A DNA stretch of 17,372 nucleotides from JASFEQ01 sp050122535 (GCA_050122535.1 JASFIT010000048.1:1-17372), one strand, 5' to 3'; counted from the first letter of the stretch, positions 1-7,498 are shown. The notes: generated by a model not told the origin, from the letters alone. Numbers and translations are program-made.

Positions 1-1
1 A

Positions 2-55
2 AGCCTAGTTGGTAGGCATTTCTTAAGGAGACAAATGGTTTCCAAGGAGGAATAA
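2..55 (+). CDS. tolQ: Probable C-terminal tail of TolQ (partial)
   Basis: The frame beginning at base 2 is open from the window edge to TAA at 53-55 and reads SLVGRHFLRRQMVSKEE. TolQ/ExbB/MotA-type proton channel subunits normally precede tolR, and TolQ proteins of this lineage often end with a short basic tail after an 'xxVxRHF'-like stretch, so this is most likely the last 17 residues of the inner-membrane motor subunit. Only the tail is visible and no membrane segment or channel residue can be checked. The assignment rests on position and a short resemblance. A 137-bp gap before tolR is longer than usual for this pair. Confidence 0.42.
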   Translation, partial: SLVGRHFLRRQMVSKEE

Positions 56-192
56 CCCTACAACTCGTGGCGGGTTTGGCCCATGTGGCAGAAGACTCTC
101 TTTCTTGGAATCATGGCACGTGGTTTGAGGCCTTAAGGAAACCAATAGATATGGGTGGTTTTAGAGCATAAGGGGAAGGAAAGTAGCTTATT

Positions 193-597
193 ATGGTCGG
201 TGTGGGCAATGAAAAGAAGTTCATGTCGGATATTAATGTTACCCCGCTTGTGGATGTAATGCTCGTATTGTTGATCATCTTCATGGTGACTGCCCCAATG
301 ATGATGCAGGGGGTAGAGGTCAATCTCCCCCAGACCACAGCGAAGAGTATAAAAACCCGAGAAGACCCTCTCATCCTGACCATAAACAAAAAGAGGGAAA
401 TCTATTTGGAAGATCGCCAGATCAGGCTGAAAAACCTTGAGAACAAAGTGAAAACCATCTTCAAGTATCGGAGGAACAAAGAGCTTCTCCTTAGGGCGGA
501 TAGAGAAGTTCCCTATGGATTTGTCATCAAAGTCATTGCAGGGGTAAAGCGGGCGGGGATAGACAAGCTGGGTATGATCACTGAGCCTATCGAATGA
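193..597 (+). CDS. tolR: TolR, Tol-Pal inner-membrane proton channel subunit (ExbD/TolR family)
   Basis: A 134-residue protein of normal TolR length. A cytoplasmic N-terminus leads into the family signature SDINVTPLVDVMLVLLIIF. One membrane helix spans about residues 18-36, and Asp21 in it corresponds to the conserved proton-pathway aspartate (Asp23 in E. coli TolR). The rest (about 40-134) is the periplasmic domain, ending in GVKRAGIDKLGMITEP, a usual TolR end. TolR works with TolQ as a proton-driven motor acting on TolA during outer-membrane constriction. The start is ATG 193: an in-frame TAG at 184-186 bars extension, and a purine-rich GGGGAAGGAAAG (172-183) supplies the ribosome site. It lies upstream of tolA and tolB. 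Confidence 0.95.
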   Translation: MVGVGNEKKFMSDINVTPLVDVMLVLLIIFMVTAPMMMQGVEVNLPQTTAKSIKTREDPLILTINKKREIYLEDRQIRLKNLENKVKTIFKYRRNKELLLRADREVPYGFVIKVIAGVKRAGIDKLGMITEPIE

Positions 598-603
598 ATA
601 GAT

Positions 604-723
604 GTGAAAAAAAAGTCTGAAGTGCCTCAGGGGTTAAAGAGCAAGATGGAGAAATCCTCCCCAAGCCCTTTTGCTCCATGGACTCTAAAGGGATGGGCTG
701 ATCCTTGGGAGGCGAAGGAATGA
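604..723 (+). CDS. Possible 39-aa protein between tolR and tolA
   Basis: A GTG codon at 604 opens a 39-codon frame ending in TGA 721-723. It is in the same frame as tolR, resuming three codons after the tolR stop, and its TGA overlaps the tolA ATG (720) as ATGA, the classic coupling arrangement. The peptide starts with a Lys-rich stretch (KKKSEVPQGLKSKMEK) and ends in a Pro/Trp-rich segment containing PFAPWTLKGWADPWE. It has no signal peptide or membrane helix. The whole tolR-tolA gap is thus open. Against it: no good Shine-Dalgarno precedes the GTG, and an open stretch this short can arise by chance. I do not recognise the family. Confidence 0.35.
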   Translation: MKKKSEVPQGLKSKMEKSSPSPFAPWTLKGWADPWEAKE

Positions 724-1535
724 CGGCCACAGATACAAAACAGAGTTCGAGTAGCTTGATGGAAATAAAGTGGAGTCCCATGGTGGCTCTATCTGTGGTT
801 CTTCATCTTGCAATCTTCTCTGTAGTCCTTTTCGTTCCTGAGGCAATGCCCATCAAGCGATTTGAAGGCGTGGTATATTCGGTCGATCTGGTGGAAATGC
901 CTGCTGGAGCAAACGTAAAACTTAAGGGGACCAGAGCCAAGACGGGCAAAAAAGGCACGAGGGTGGCCAAGAAGGGTTCGCAGGCCAAACGGATCAAAAC
1001 ACAAAAAAAGAAAAAGAAACCCGTCGTAATAGCGAAAAGAACCGTCGAGACAAAGACACCAACAATAAAAAAACCAAAAGTCTCTTCTTCTGAACTCATT
1101 GATCGGGCCGTCTCTAAAATAGAGAAAAAGGTCAAATCAGAGGAAAAGGACCATGTTGACAGGGCCATATCCAAATTGGAAAGCGAGGTGAGTACGCCGA
1201 TCGGTCCGGGGCCCCAAGAAGGACGGTCTTTCGGGTGGATCCCCATTCAGATGTATCAAGCAGAAGTGGAGGACAAGATCAAGAGCAATTGGTCATACCC
1301 AGTTGCCCTTCAGAGCAGAGAAGACTTGGAAGCCATCGTTGTGGTCATGGTTAAGGGGGATGGAACCATCTTAAAGACCGAAATGAAAAAAGGTTCCTCT
1401 GATCCCATCTTTGATGAATCTGTTTTAAGAGCGGTCAAGCGGTCCGATCCATTGCCTCCTTTCCCAGAAGGCTACAGGAAAAGCTATGACGAAATTGAGA
1501 TCAAGTTCAATCTCAAAGACCTGCAAGGATCTTAG
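720..1535 (+). CDS. tolA: TolA/TonB-like periplasm-spanning protein
   Basis: A 271-residue protein with the TolA/TonB plan. There is a short cytoplasmic N-terminus, one membrane anchor at about residues 20-40, and a long lysine-rich, extended or helical periplasmic region (about 65-160) with consecutive K runs. A C-terminal TonB_C-type domain (about 177-268) holds the typical KIKSNWSYP and the final strand region. In the helical part, IDRAVSKIEKKV (127-138) is repeated as VDRAISKLESEV (146-157). It links the TolQR motor to TolB/Pal at the outer membrane. The ATG at 720 is chosen because GGGAGG at 707-712 lies 7 nt upstream. An in-frame TTG at 705 overlaps that site and is unlikely. TonB is the alternative name, but the tolR-tolB context favours TolA. 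Confidence 0.85.
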   Translation: MTATDTKQSSSSLMEIKWSPMVALSVVLHLAIFSVVLFVPEAMPIKRFEGVVYSVDLVEMPAGANVKLKGTRAKTGKKGTRVAKKGSQAKRIKTQKKKKKPVVIAKRTVETKTPTIKKPKVSSSELIDRAVSKIEKKVKSEEKDHVDRAISKLESEVSTPIGPGPQEGRSFGWIPIQMYQAEVEDKIKSNWSYPVALQSREDLEAIVVVMVKGDGTILKTEMKKGSSDPIFDESVLRAVKRSDPLPPFPEGYRKSYDEIEIKFNLKDLQGS

Positions 1536-2826
1536 GTTAACGTTCTGGCTAGGATCTTTGCTGATCTTACTATTCTGGCCATCGCAGGCATTGAGCAGGA
1601 TTTATGTGGATATTAATGCCCCTTCGGTCCAGAAAATCAAGATCGCGATCCCGGATTTCAAGAATTTCACCACCAATAAGGAATATCCGGAATTGGCCAC
1701 AGCCCTGACGGAAGTCTTGTCAAATGACCTTGATCTGACCGGGTACTTCACTCCCATGGATAAAGATGCCTTTTTGGGTGATGATGATGAGGCCATGGAT
1801 CGTGAGAAGATCCGTTTCAAAAACTGGTCGGTCATAGGTGCGGACCTTCTCCTGAAGGGAGGTTATACAACTGTTGGCCGCAGTCTTGAAGTGGAGGTGA
1901 GGCTCTATGACGTATTCTGGGGCCGGCAGATCATGGGGCGCAGAGCCTTGGGAAAAGTCGCCGATTATAGGAACCTCATGCACAGGATAGGGAATGAGAT
2001 TATCCAAACATTGACGGGAAATAAGGGAATGTTCCTTTCCAAAATCGCCTTCGTGGGTACGGCCACGGGACACAAAGAGCTCTATATATCGGATTATGAC
2101 GGCTATAATGCCAAACAGGTGACCTCTGACAAAAGCATTGCCCTTCTCCCCAGGTGGGCACCATCGGGAGACAAAATTCTCTTTAACTCTTATAGAGAGG
2201 GAGGGCCAATGCTTTATATGACGGATTTCACGGTAGGAAACCTAAAAAGAATATCAGGAAGGAAGGGCTTAAATATTGGCGCAGCTTGGGCACCAGATGG
2301 TGAGAAGGTGGCACTGACCCTTAGCCATAAAGGGAATCCTGATATATATAGTATTGACCTGAGCGGAAGGATCATCGAAAAACTTACCAGCCATTGGGGC
2401 ATTGATGTGTCGCCCACCTTTTCACCAGACGGTGGCAAAATTGCCTTTGTGTCCAACAGGTCAGGGTCCCCGCAGATCTATGTCCGGGATCTGCGAAAGG
2501 GGAGCGAGGAGAGATTGACCTTTGAGGGAAACTATAATACATCTCCTTCATGGTCCAACTTGGATCGAATCGTATTTTCGGCCATGAAAAGCGGGCGTTT
2601 TGATATCTACGCCATGGATTCAGACGGGCGGAATTTGAAAAAGTTGACCGAGGATCAGGGAAATAATGAGGACCCCTGTTGGTCTCCCGATGGTAGGTAT
2701 ATCGTGTTTAGCTCGAGTAGGGACGGTGGGTACCATTTGTATATCATGAACGCCAACGGTCGAAATCAGAGAAGAATCACCTTTCTGAGGGGCGAGCAAA
2801 CTTCGCCATCGTGGTCCCCGTTTTAA
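1486..2826 (+). CDS. tolB: TolB, periplasmic beta-propeller of the Tol-Pal system
   Basis: A 446-residue TolB of normal length. A Sec signal peptide has its hydrophobic core around residues 17-33 and a likely cut near Ala35-Leu-Ser. The N-terminal TolB domain (about 38-170, with KIAIPDFKNF) is followed by a C-terminal propeller of PD40/WD40-like blades carrying repeated WAPDG/FSPDG/WSPDG motifs with following IxFxS strands, ending in SWSPF. TolB shuttles between Pal and TolA in the periplasm. The start is ATG 1486 with AGGAA at 1476-1480, 5 nt upstream, inside the tolA coding region. This gives a 50-bp overlap with tolA in another frame, so translation is probably coupled. Later in-frame starts would cut away most of the signal peptide. 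Confidence 0.94.
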   Translation: MTKLRSSSISKTCKDLRLTFWLGSLLILLFWPSQALSRIYVDINAPSVQKIKIAIPDFKNFTTNKEYPELATALTEVLSNDLDLTGYFTPMDKDAFLGDDDEAMDREKIRFKNWSVIGADLLLKGGYTTVGRSLEVEVRLYDVFWGRQIMGRRALGKVADYRNLMHRIGNEIIQTLTGNKGMFLSKIAFVGTATGHKELYISDYDGYNAKQVTSDKSIALLPRWAPSGDKILFNSYREGGPMLYMTDFTVGNLKRISGRKGLNIGAAWAPDGEKVALTLSHKGNPDIYSIDLSGRIIEKLTSHWGIDVSPTFSPDGGKIAFVSNRSGSPQIYVRDLRKGSEERLTFEGNYNTSPSWSNLDRIVFSAMKSGRFDIYAMDSDGRNLKKLTEDQGNNEDPCWSPDGRYIVFSSSRDGGYHLYIMNANGRNQRRITFLRGEQTSPSWSPF

Positions 2827-2983
2827 CATGAAGCTTCACAATGGGAGGGCGTTTTTATGTAATTATGGTATTTGGAGAAAACGGATTGTGAGGACCCTCA
2901 AGCAAGAGATATCCTTTTCCATATATTCGTGAGTTGTCAGGGTTAGGGCCAAGATAAAAAATTGTGAAAAACTGTCGAAATCC

Positions 2984-3012
2984 TTGAAATCGTAATTAGA
3001 AGATGATAAGGT
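2984..3012 (+). promoter_or_regulatory. Weak candidate sigma70 promoter upstream of pal
   Basis: The 260-bp tolB-pal gap (2827-3086) contains TTGAAA (2984-2989), a 17-bp spacer and TAAGGT (3007-3012), about 75 bp before pal. The -35 is good and the -10 is poor, so this is only a candidate. No terminator-like hairpin was seen after tolB, so read-through from tolB is equally possible. Nothing else was recognised in the gap. Confidence 0.25.
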
Positions 3013-3086
3013 TAGCGGTCAAAATTTTTGGGAATGAGATTGTGAGTTCTTGTGGCTGAAAAAACCTATAAAATCAGGAGGTAGGG

Positions 3087-3653
3087 ATGATGATGAGAAA
3101 GATGATGATCGTTTTGTTCACTTTGGTCTTTGCCTGCTCAGCGCTTTTCATGATGACATCGTGTGCTAAGAAACAGGTAATGACAGGAGCCCCTGAAAAG
3201 AAGCCCCCTGCTGCGCCGCCTCCGGGTGATACAGAGGCCTATAAGCGGGCGGAAGCCGAGCGCCAAGCGAGGCTGGCTGCGCTGGCAGCAGCTGAAGGGC
3301 TTCGTGGACAGATTCGGGCGTTCGAAGCGGAAAACATTAACTTTGATTTTGACAAATCGGAGTTGAAGCCTGAGGCGCGAGCCATTCTGGTGAAAAAAGC
3401 GGAGTGGCTGCGCAGTAACCCGGAATTCTCTGTGAGGATCGAAGGGCACTGTGATGAGAGGGGCACCAATGAATACAATCTAGCCCTTGGTGAGCGCAGA
3501 GCCAACGCCGCGTGGAAATTCCTCAATGCGTTGGGCATTTCTGGTAGCAGGATGACCACCATAAGCTATGGGGAGGAAAGGCCAGCCGATCCCAGACACA
3601 ACGAGACAGCCTGGGCCCAAAATAGGCGGGATGAATTCAAGCTTATAAGATAG
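3087..3653 (+). CDS. pal: Pal, peptidoglycan-associated outer-membrane lipoprotein
   Basis: A 188-residue lipoprotein of the OmpA/MotB C-terminal family. A hydrophobic signal runs to the lipobox MTSC, with the lipidated residue at Cys26. A Pro/Ala-rich linker (about 30-75) leads to the OmpA-like domain (about 80-188), which shows NFDFDKSELK, then GHCDERGTNEYNLALGERRA with the acidic and Arg137 positions that bind diaminopimelate, and the closing NRRDEF. Pal anchors the outer membrane to peptidoglycan and is the partner of TolB. The ATG at 3087 follows a strong AGGAGG (3076-3081) by 5 nt. Several further ATG codons follow at once, but the first best fits the ribosome site. Confidence 0.95.
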   Translation: MMMRKMMIVLFTLVFACSALFMMTSCAKKQVMTGAPEKKPPAAPPPGDTEAYKRAEAERQARLAALAAAEGLRGQIRAFEAENINFDFDKSELKPEARAILVKKAEWLRSNPEFSVRIEGHCDERGTNEYNLALGERRANAAWKFLNALGISGSRMTTISYGEERPADPRHNETAWAQNRRDEFKLIR

Positions 3654-3689
3654 CTTCAGGCAAAAGACACGGTATGGGTTTTGGAGAAA

Positions 3690-3784
3690 GAGGCCTTCCG
3701 ATCCTACCGGTGGCATGTTAGGTATTCAGATTAGGCCTCGCTAACGGGTTTTGCAAGGGGGCAGAGCCGACGTTTCCTGCCCCC
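3690..3784 (+). other. Hairpin-rich RNA leader/spacer between pal and ybgF
   Basis: The 226-bp pal-ybgF gap is unusually structured. GAGGCCT (3690-3696) pairs with AGGCCTC (3733-3739), enclosing CCTA (3703-3706) and TAGG (3719-3722). GGGGGCAG (3757-3764) pairs perfectly with CTGCCCCC (3777-3784). A third, stronger hairpin follows at 3816-3842, listed separately. A short CCTGT-AAA-ACAGG hairpin (3853-3865) sits just before ybgF. No known riboswitch class was matched by eye. This could be a structured pal 3' end, a small RNA or chance pairing. Confidence 0.35.
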
Positions 3785-3815
3785 AAAGCAGGACAGGTCT
3801 GTAGGTGTGACTGGA

Positions 3816-3850
3816 GAGCCGGCCTCAATAACGGGCCGGCTCCTTTACTA
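3816..3850 (+). terminator. Probable intrinsic terminator or attenuator after pal
   Basis: GAGCCGGCC (3816-3824) and GGCCGGCTC (3834-3842) form a perfect 9-bp GC-rich stem with a 9-nt loop. It is followed by CTTTACTATT, which is T-rich but lacks a clean T-run. It lies 163 nt after the pal stop and 37 nt before the ybgF start. It probably ends or attenuates tolB-pal transcripts and lowers ybgF expression relative to pal. Confidence 0.55.
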
Positions 3851-3879
3851 TTCCTGTAAAACAGGACGGCAAAACAACC

Positions 3880-4773
3880 ATGAAGACTATTTTGTATAAA
3901 GGCACAAGAGGCTTCTGTCGCCTTGTATTGTCAATAATTCTTCCTATTGCTTTCCTTACTTCCTGTGTTTACGATCAGGAGATGACCTATCTTAATGACC
4001 AGATGATTGCCCTGAACAAGCGTGTCATAAAACTGGAGGGCTTATTGGGCAGCGACCTTGATACACGCTTAGGCTCCGTGCATTCCAGGCAGGCGGAAGT
4101 CGGGGCAGAAATGGATCAACTGAGAACGGAGATAGGTGAACTGTCCGGGCGCGTGGAAGATAATGAGCAGCTTATCAAGCGTAGCGTCGAAAAGGATTTA
4201 GGCAAAGAGGATGCCATTGTGGCAGGGTTGGCTGCCCTGTCCCAGAAAGTGTCAGAGTTGGAGGTGTTGGTGAGTCGACAACAAGAACACCTTGGACTCA
4301 AGACGCCGCGTCCAAAGGAAGATCGGGAGCAGGTTAGGGTCCCATCGGGGCAGGAAGGAACCGTTCCAAAACGTCCGGTTATCATTGAGGCGCCTCGCTC
4401 CGAAGAGCTGAATTTGTATGATACCTCCATGGCCTCCTTTAAAGAAGGGAAATACGAAGATGCCATGAGGGGTTTTGAGACCCTTATAAAGAAATACCCA
4501 GATTCGGATCGCGCTGACAACGCGCAGTTTTGGATCGGGGAGTGTTACATGGGCATTAAAAAGTACGAGAAAGCTATTTTGGCCTACCAAGAAGTGATAA
4601 AGAAATATCCAAAAGGCAACAAGGTGCCAAGTGCCATGCTCCGGCAGGCGATAGCTTTCTTGGAGATCAAGGACAAGACAAGTACAAGGCTCCTGCTGAA
4701 AAAGATCATCAATAAGTACCCCGAATCCAGTGAGGCGCAGATTGCCAAGAAGAAGCTCGAGGCACTAAATTAG
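3880..4773 (+). CDS. ybgF: YbgF/CpoB, Tol-Pal accessory TPR protein (lipoprotein)
   Basis: A 297-residue protein. The N-terminal signal ends in lipobox LTSC (Cys29), so it should be lipid-anchored, whereas E. coli CpoB is soluble. Residues about 35-135 are a charged heptad-like coiled coil, the YbgF trimerisation region. A Pro-rich linker follows to about 170. Three TPR-like helical pairs then run from about 178 to 295, with NLYDTSMASFKEGKYEDAM, the FWIGECYMGIKKYEKAI unit and repeated KKYP turns. CpoB coordinates Tol-dependent constriction with peptidoglycan synthesis. The ATG at 3880 has only a loose AGGACGG (3863-3869) upstream, next to a small hairpin, suggesting modest translation. It directly follows pal, as is usual. 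Confidence 0.9.
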   Translation: MKTILYKGTRGFCRLVLSIILPIAFLTSCVYDQEMTYLNDQMIALNKRVIKLEGLLGSDLDTRLGSVHSRQAEVGAEMDQLRTEIGELSGRVEDNEQLIKRSVEKDLGKEDAIVAGLAALSQKVSELEVLVSRQQEHLGLKTPRPKEDREQVRVPSGQEGTVPKRPVIIEAPRSEELNLYDTSMASFKEGKYEDAMRGFETLIKKYPDSDRADNAQFWIGECYMGIKKYEKAILAYQEVIKKYPKGNKVPSAMLRQAIAFLEIKDKTSTRLLLKKIINKYPESSEAQIAKKKLEALN

Positions 4774-4846
4774 GGTTGCTTTGTTATGTAAAAACTGGAA
4801 CTCATGCACATTGTACCATTTCGAGAGTATCCCACCCAAAAGATAA

Positions 4847-6604
4847 GTGAACCATCAATCTTCTCAGAAAAGATCAATCCTCAATCAGCTAAAGTCCAAT
4901 GAGCATACCATTATGGCCATCCTCGCCACGCTTGTGGGGTTGGCTGGTGGTTTTGGTGCCATTGGGTTTCGTTATCTCATCGGATTTATTCAGGAAGGTG
5001 CTTATGGGCCTGGAGAGAATCTCATTGAGCTGGCGCCCCTAACCCCATGGTACCTAAGGATTTGGATTCCTGCTCTTGGGGGCCTGGTGGTAGGGCCCCT
5101 CGTCTATTTTCTGGCTAGGGAGGCGAAAGGGCATGGCGTCCCAGAGGTGATGGAGGCGGTTGCCCTGAGGAGCGGCATCATTAGAAAAAGAATTGTCGTT
5201 GTTAAGTCCCTCGCCTCTGCTATCTCCATAGGGACCGGGGGATCCGTCGGGAGGGAGGGACCTATTGTTCAGATAGGATCTGCCATTGGGTCCAGTCTCG
5301 GACAAGTGCTTAGGATTTCAGAGGATCGCATCAGAACCCTGGTGGGCTGTGGCGCTGCGGCCGGTATTGCAGCCACCTTCAATGCCCCTGTTGCGGGTTC
5401 CATGTTTGCCCTTGAGATCATTCTCGGCGATTTTGGGCTTGCTACATTCAGTCCCATTGTTATTTCCTCTGTTGTGGCCACAGCCGTTTCACGTCACTTT
5501 CTGGGAGATTTCCCAGCATTTCTTGTCCCAGCCTATCAGCTGGTCAGCGCATGGGAACTCCCCCTATATGTTATCTTGGGTTTTTTCTGTGCCCTGGTGG
5601 CCGTGACTTTTACGACGGTGCTTTATCGAGCAGAGGACTTCTTTGATCACTTGAAGTTTCCCGGATATCTGAAGGCCTTCCTGGGCGGATTAATCCTCGG
5701 CTTTATGGGGCTTCGATTTCCCCATCTTTTGGGCGTGGGTTACGTGGCCATAGATATGGCCCTCGCGCAACAACTTGCCTGGTGGGTCCTGCTCCTCTTG
5801 GTCGGATTCAAGATCTTGGCCACATCCATAACCATCGGTTCTGGCGGTTCAGGGGGTATTTTTGCGCCCTCACTCTTTATGGGAGCCATGGCAGGGGGGT
5901 TTTTCGGGAGCGTGGTTCACCACCTCTTTCCCGAGGTGACGGCTTCACCTGGCGCGTACAGCATTGTAGGTATGGGAGCCGTTGTGAGCGGAACCACACA
6001 TGGACCCCTCAGCGCCATGCTCATTCTTTTCGAGATGACCGGTGACTACAAAATCATTCTACCCCTTATGATTGCCTGCATCATAAGCTCCTTGGCAGGT
6101 GGTCAACTGTTAAAGGACTCCATATACACGCTAAAGCTGGCCAGGAGGGGGGTAAACATCAGGGCAGGAAAAGAAGTCAATGTCTTGAAGTCCATCCCGG
6201 TCAGTGATGTGATGCATCCAGAAGTGGAGACCATACCTGAAAACATATCCCTAGGGGGATTGGCAGAAAAGATATCCAAGAGCAAATATAAAAGCTTTCC
6301 TGTCGTGGACCAGGAGGGCCGATTAACGGGTATCGTGACGCACTATGACTATCGTGAGGTGGTCTTTGACGAGAATCTTAAGGATCTGGTCGTGGTCAAG
6401 GAAGTGGCCACTCCCAAGGTGGTTACTGTCTCTATTGATGACAATCTCTACGATGCCATGGAGAAGATCACATCAAGGGATTTCTCTCTCTTACCTGTCG
6501 TTTCTTCCCGCGACCCCCGCCAGTTGTTGGGCGTTCTGACGCGCAGGGATATCATTAGCGCCTATAACAGGGCCATCACCAAAAAACCTGTCATTCAAAC
6601 CTAG
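4847..6604 (+). CDS. ClC-family chloride channel/antiporter with tandem CBS domains
   Basis: A 585-residue ClC protein: membrane core about 20-430 and a cytoplasmic CBS pair (about 454-510 and 520-575). Signature segments are GHGVPE (95-100), GREGP (135-139) with the gating glutamate Glu137, GIFAP (337-341), and Tyr427, which matches the pore tyrosine of E. coli ClC-ec1. The first motif has His96 where ClC-ec1 has pore Ser107. By alignment of the 'FxxE' helix, Ile191 occupies the place of the internal proton glutamate (Glu203), favouring channel-like or uncoupled transport, though function cannot be proved. CBS pairs usually sense adenine nucleotides. The start is GTG 4847 with no strong ribosome site, so the true start is uncertain by some residues. 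The 73-bp gap from ybgF shows no terminator. Confidence 0.93.
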   Translation: MNHQSSQKRSILNQLKSNEHTIMAILATLVGLAGGFGAIGFRYLIGFIQEGAYGPGENLIELAPLTPWYLRIWIPALGGLVVGPLVYFLAREAKGHGVPEVMEAVALRSGIIRKRIVVVKSLASAISIGTGGSVGREGPIVQIGSAIGSSLGQVLRISEDRIRTLVGCGAAAGIAATFNAPVAGSMFALEIILGDFGLATFSPIVISSVVATAVSRHFLGDFPAFLVPAYQLVSAWELPLYVILGFFCALVAVTFTTVLYRAEDFFDHLKFPGYLKAFLGGLILGFMGLRFPHLLGVGYVAIDMALAQQLAWWVLLLLVGFKILATSITIGSGGSGGIFAPSLFMGAMAGGFFGSVVHHLFPEVTASPGAYSIVGMGAVVSGTTHGPLSAMLILFEMTGDYKIILPLMIACIISSLAGGQLLKDSIYTLKLARRGVNIRAGKEVNVLKSIPVSDVMHPEVETIPENISLGGLAEKISKSKYKSFPVVDQEGRLTGIVTHYDYREVVFDENLKDLVVVKEVATPKVVTVSIDDNLYDAMEKITSRDFSLLPVVSSRDPRQLLGVLTRRDIISAYNRAITKKPVIQT

Positions 6605-6635
6605 ACAGCGAGGCCTGTATTTGCGACACAGTCTC

Positions 6636-6647
6636 TCCGGGCCCGGA
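6636..6647. repeat. 12-bp perfect palindrome in convergent gap
   Basis: TCCGGGCCCGGA is perfectly self-complementary and lies in the 78-bp gap between the convergent ClC and nuclease genes. It is not followed by a T-run on either strand, so it is only a weak candidate for a shared transcription-end structure. Confidence 0.3.
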
Positions 6648-6682
6648 TTCATTGCTAGGGCGTAAGACATTGGAGGGTCACC

Positions 6683-7303
6683 TTAAGGTCTACATCGCTT
6701 GCAGGGACTAAAGCCTTCCCAAAAGGCCTTTAGGCGGCTGTCGAATATCACAAGATTGTGGCCGCTTATTTGCGTGGAAAAGGCACAACCCGGCCTGTGA
6801 AAGCGATATGACTTGATGTTGCCAAGATAGTGCCTTTCCATTTTCGCGGTAGGCTGGCTCCAGATCCCCAGTTTTTCTCCCATGGCCACCCGTTGATCAT
6901 TGAGGAGAAGGGAAAAGTATTTGAGGTTGGGTCTCTTAACCATGACATGCGCAAAACCGTGCCTTATCAAAAGGGCATTGACCATTTCGCCACCCTCCAG
7001 GAACACATAGGCGAGAAGTCTACCATGCGGGTCTCTCTTTTCTTGATCAAATTCTAATCTCACCCTTTTCTTGTTCACAAGGCGAGAATTGTAATCTCTG
7101 GAGGCAATGGCCATAAATTCGCTTTTCTTTCCCTGATAACCCATCTCGGGGCCATTTATACCCAAGTACCTTACTCTCTCTGCCGTTTCCAGGAGGATAG
7201 TATCCCCATCATAGACAAATTTGACACGGTTATACGTGGAATGGGTAAATGAAACGCAAATGAAGCCAATGAGCAGAATTCCGAAGAGATTTTTTTGGTT
7301 CAC
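6683..7303 (-). CDS. Staphylococcal-nuclease-like protein with Cys/His C-terminal tail
   Basis: A 206-residue protein. An N-terminal hydrophobic segment (about 5-20) is a signal peptide or anchor, so it is probably exported. Residues about 25-150 form an SNase (OB-fold) domain: YDGDT (Asp32/Asp34), VRYLGINGPE with Arg45 and Glu53, and DPHGRLLAYVF with Arg95. These match nuclease Asp19/Asp21, Arg35, Glu43 and Arg87. The calcium ligand Asp40 of the nuclease is replaced by Asn50. The tail (about 158-206) has HRPGC (His169, Cys173) and CKRC (Cys201, Cys204), a small putative metal-binding module often found after SNase domains. It should cleave nucleic acid if active. The start is GTG 7303: an in-frame TAG just upstream bars extension and no ATG lies near. 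It converges on the ClC gene. Confidence 0.87.
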   Translation of the reverse strand: MNQKNLFGILLIGFICVSFTHSTYNRVKFVYDGDTILLETAERVRYLGINGPEMGYQGKKSEFMAIASRDYNSRLVNKKRVRLEFDQEKRDPHGRLLAYVFLEGGEMVNALLIRHGFAHVMVKRPNLKYFSLLLNDQRVAMGEKLGIWSQPTAKMERHYLGNIKSYRFHRPGCAFSTQISGHNLVIFDSRLKAFWEGFSPCKRCRP

Positions 7304-7408
7304 AACCTATAGTTATCCTTAATTTTTCAGAATAGAACTTCAAAGAAAGTTAATACAAATTAAATAAATAAAGATAAGATATTTTTATTTACTATTAACA
7401 GTTTTTTA

Positions 7409-7437
7409 TTGACTTTATACGTTTTAGGTATTATACA
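7409..7437 (+). promoter_or_regulatory. Sigma70-type promoter for the HTH mini-operon
   Basis: TTGACT (7409-7414), a 17-bp spacer and TATACA (7432-7437) make a near-consensus promoter in the A+T-rich 195-bp gap between the divergent nuclease and HTH genes. The expected start near 7444 gives a leader of about 55 nt. The rest of the gap (7304-7408) is A+T-rich without another clear element. No convincing reverse-strand promoter for the nuclease was found. Confidence 0.6.
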
Positions 7438-7498
7438 TAACTATAGGAACCTTAACAATTGCCAAATTAACCCAAGAAAAAGATATGAGGAGTTTGCT

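Noticed and set aside
16..171. Open plus-strand frame between the TolQ tail and tolR
   Set aside because: There is no ATG near its front, no ribosome site, no family resemblance, and it ends before tolR. It is treated as non-coding.
803..1246. 147-codon reverse-strand frame over tolA
   Set aside because: It is antisense to tolA's Lys-rich region. The Phe-rich translation is just the complement of lysine codons.
3654..3879. Possible c-di-GMP, ZTP or SRP-type RNA in the pal-ybgF spacer
   Set aside because: I looked for the conserved sequence blocks of these classes and did not find them. Only unspecific hairpins remain.
7409..7498. Extended N-terminus for the HTH protein from the first in-frame start
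   Set aside because: The extension would begin inside the -35 box of a good promoter, and a clear GAGGAG with proper spacing marks ATG 7499.
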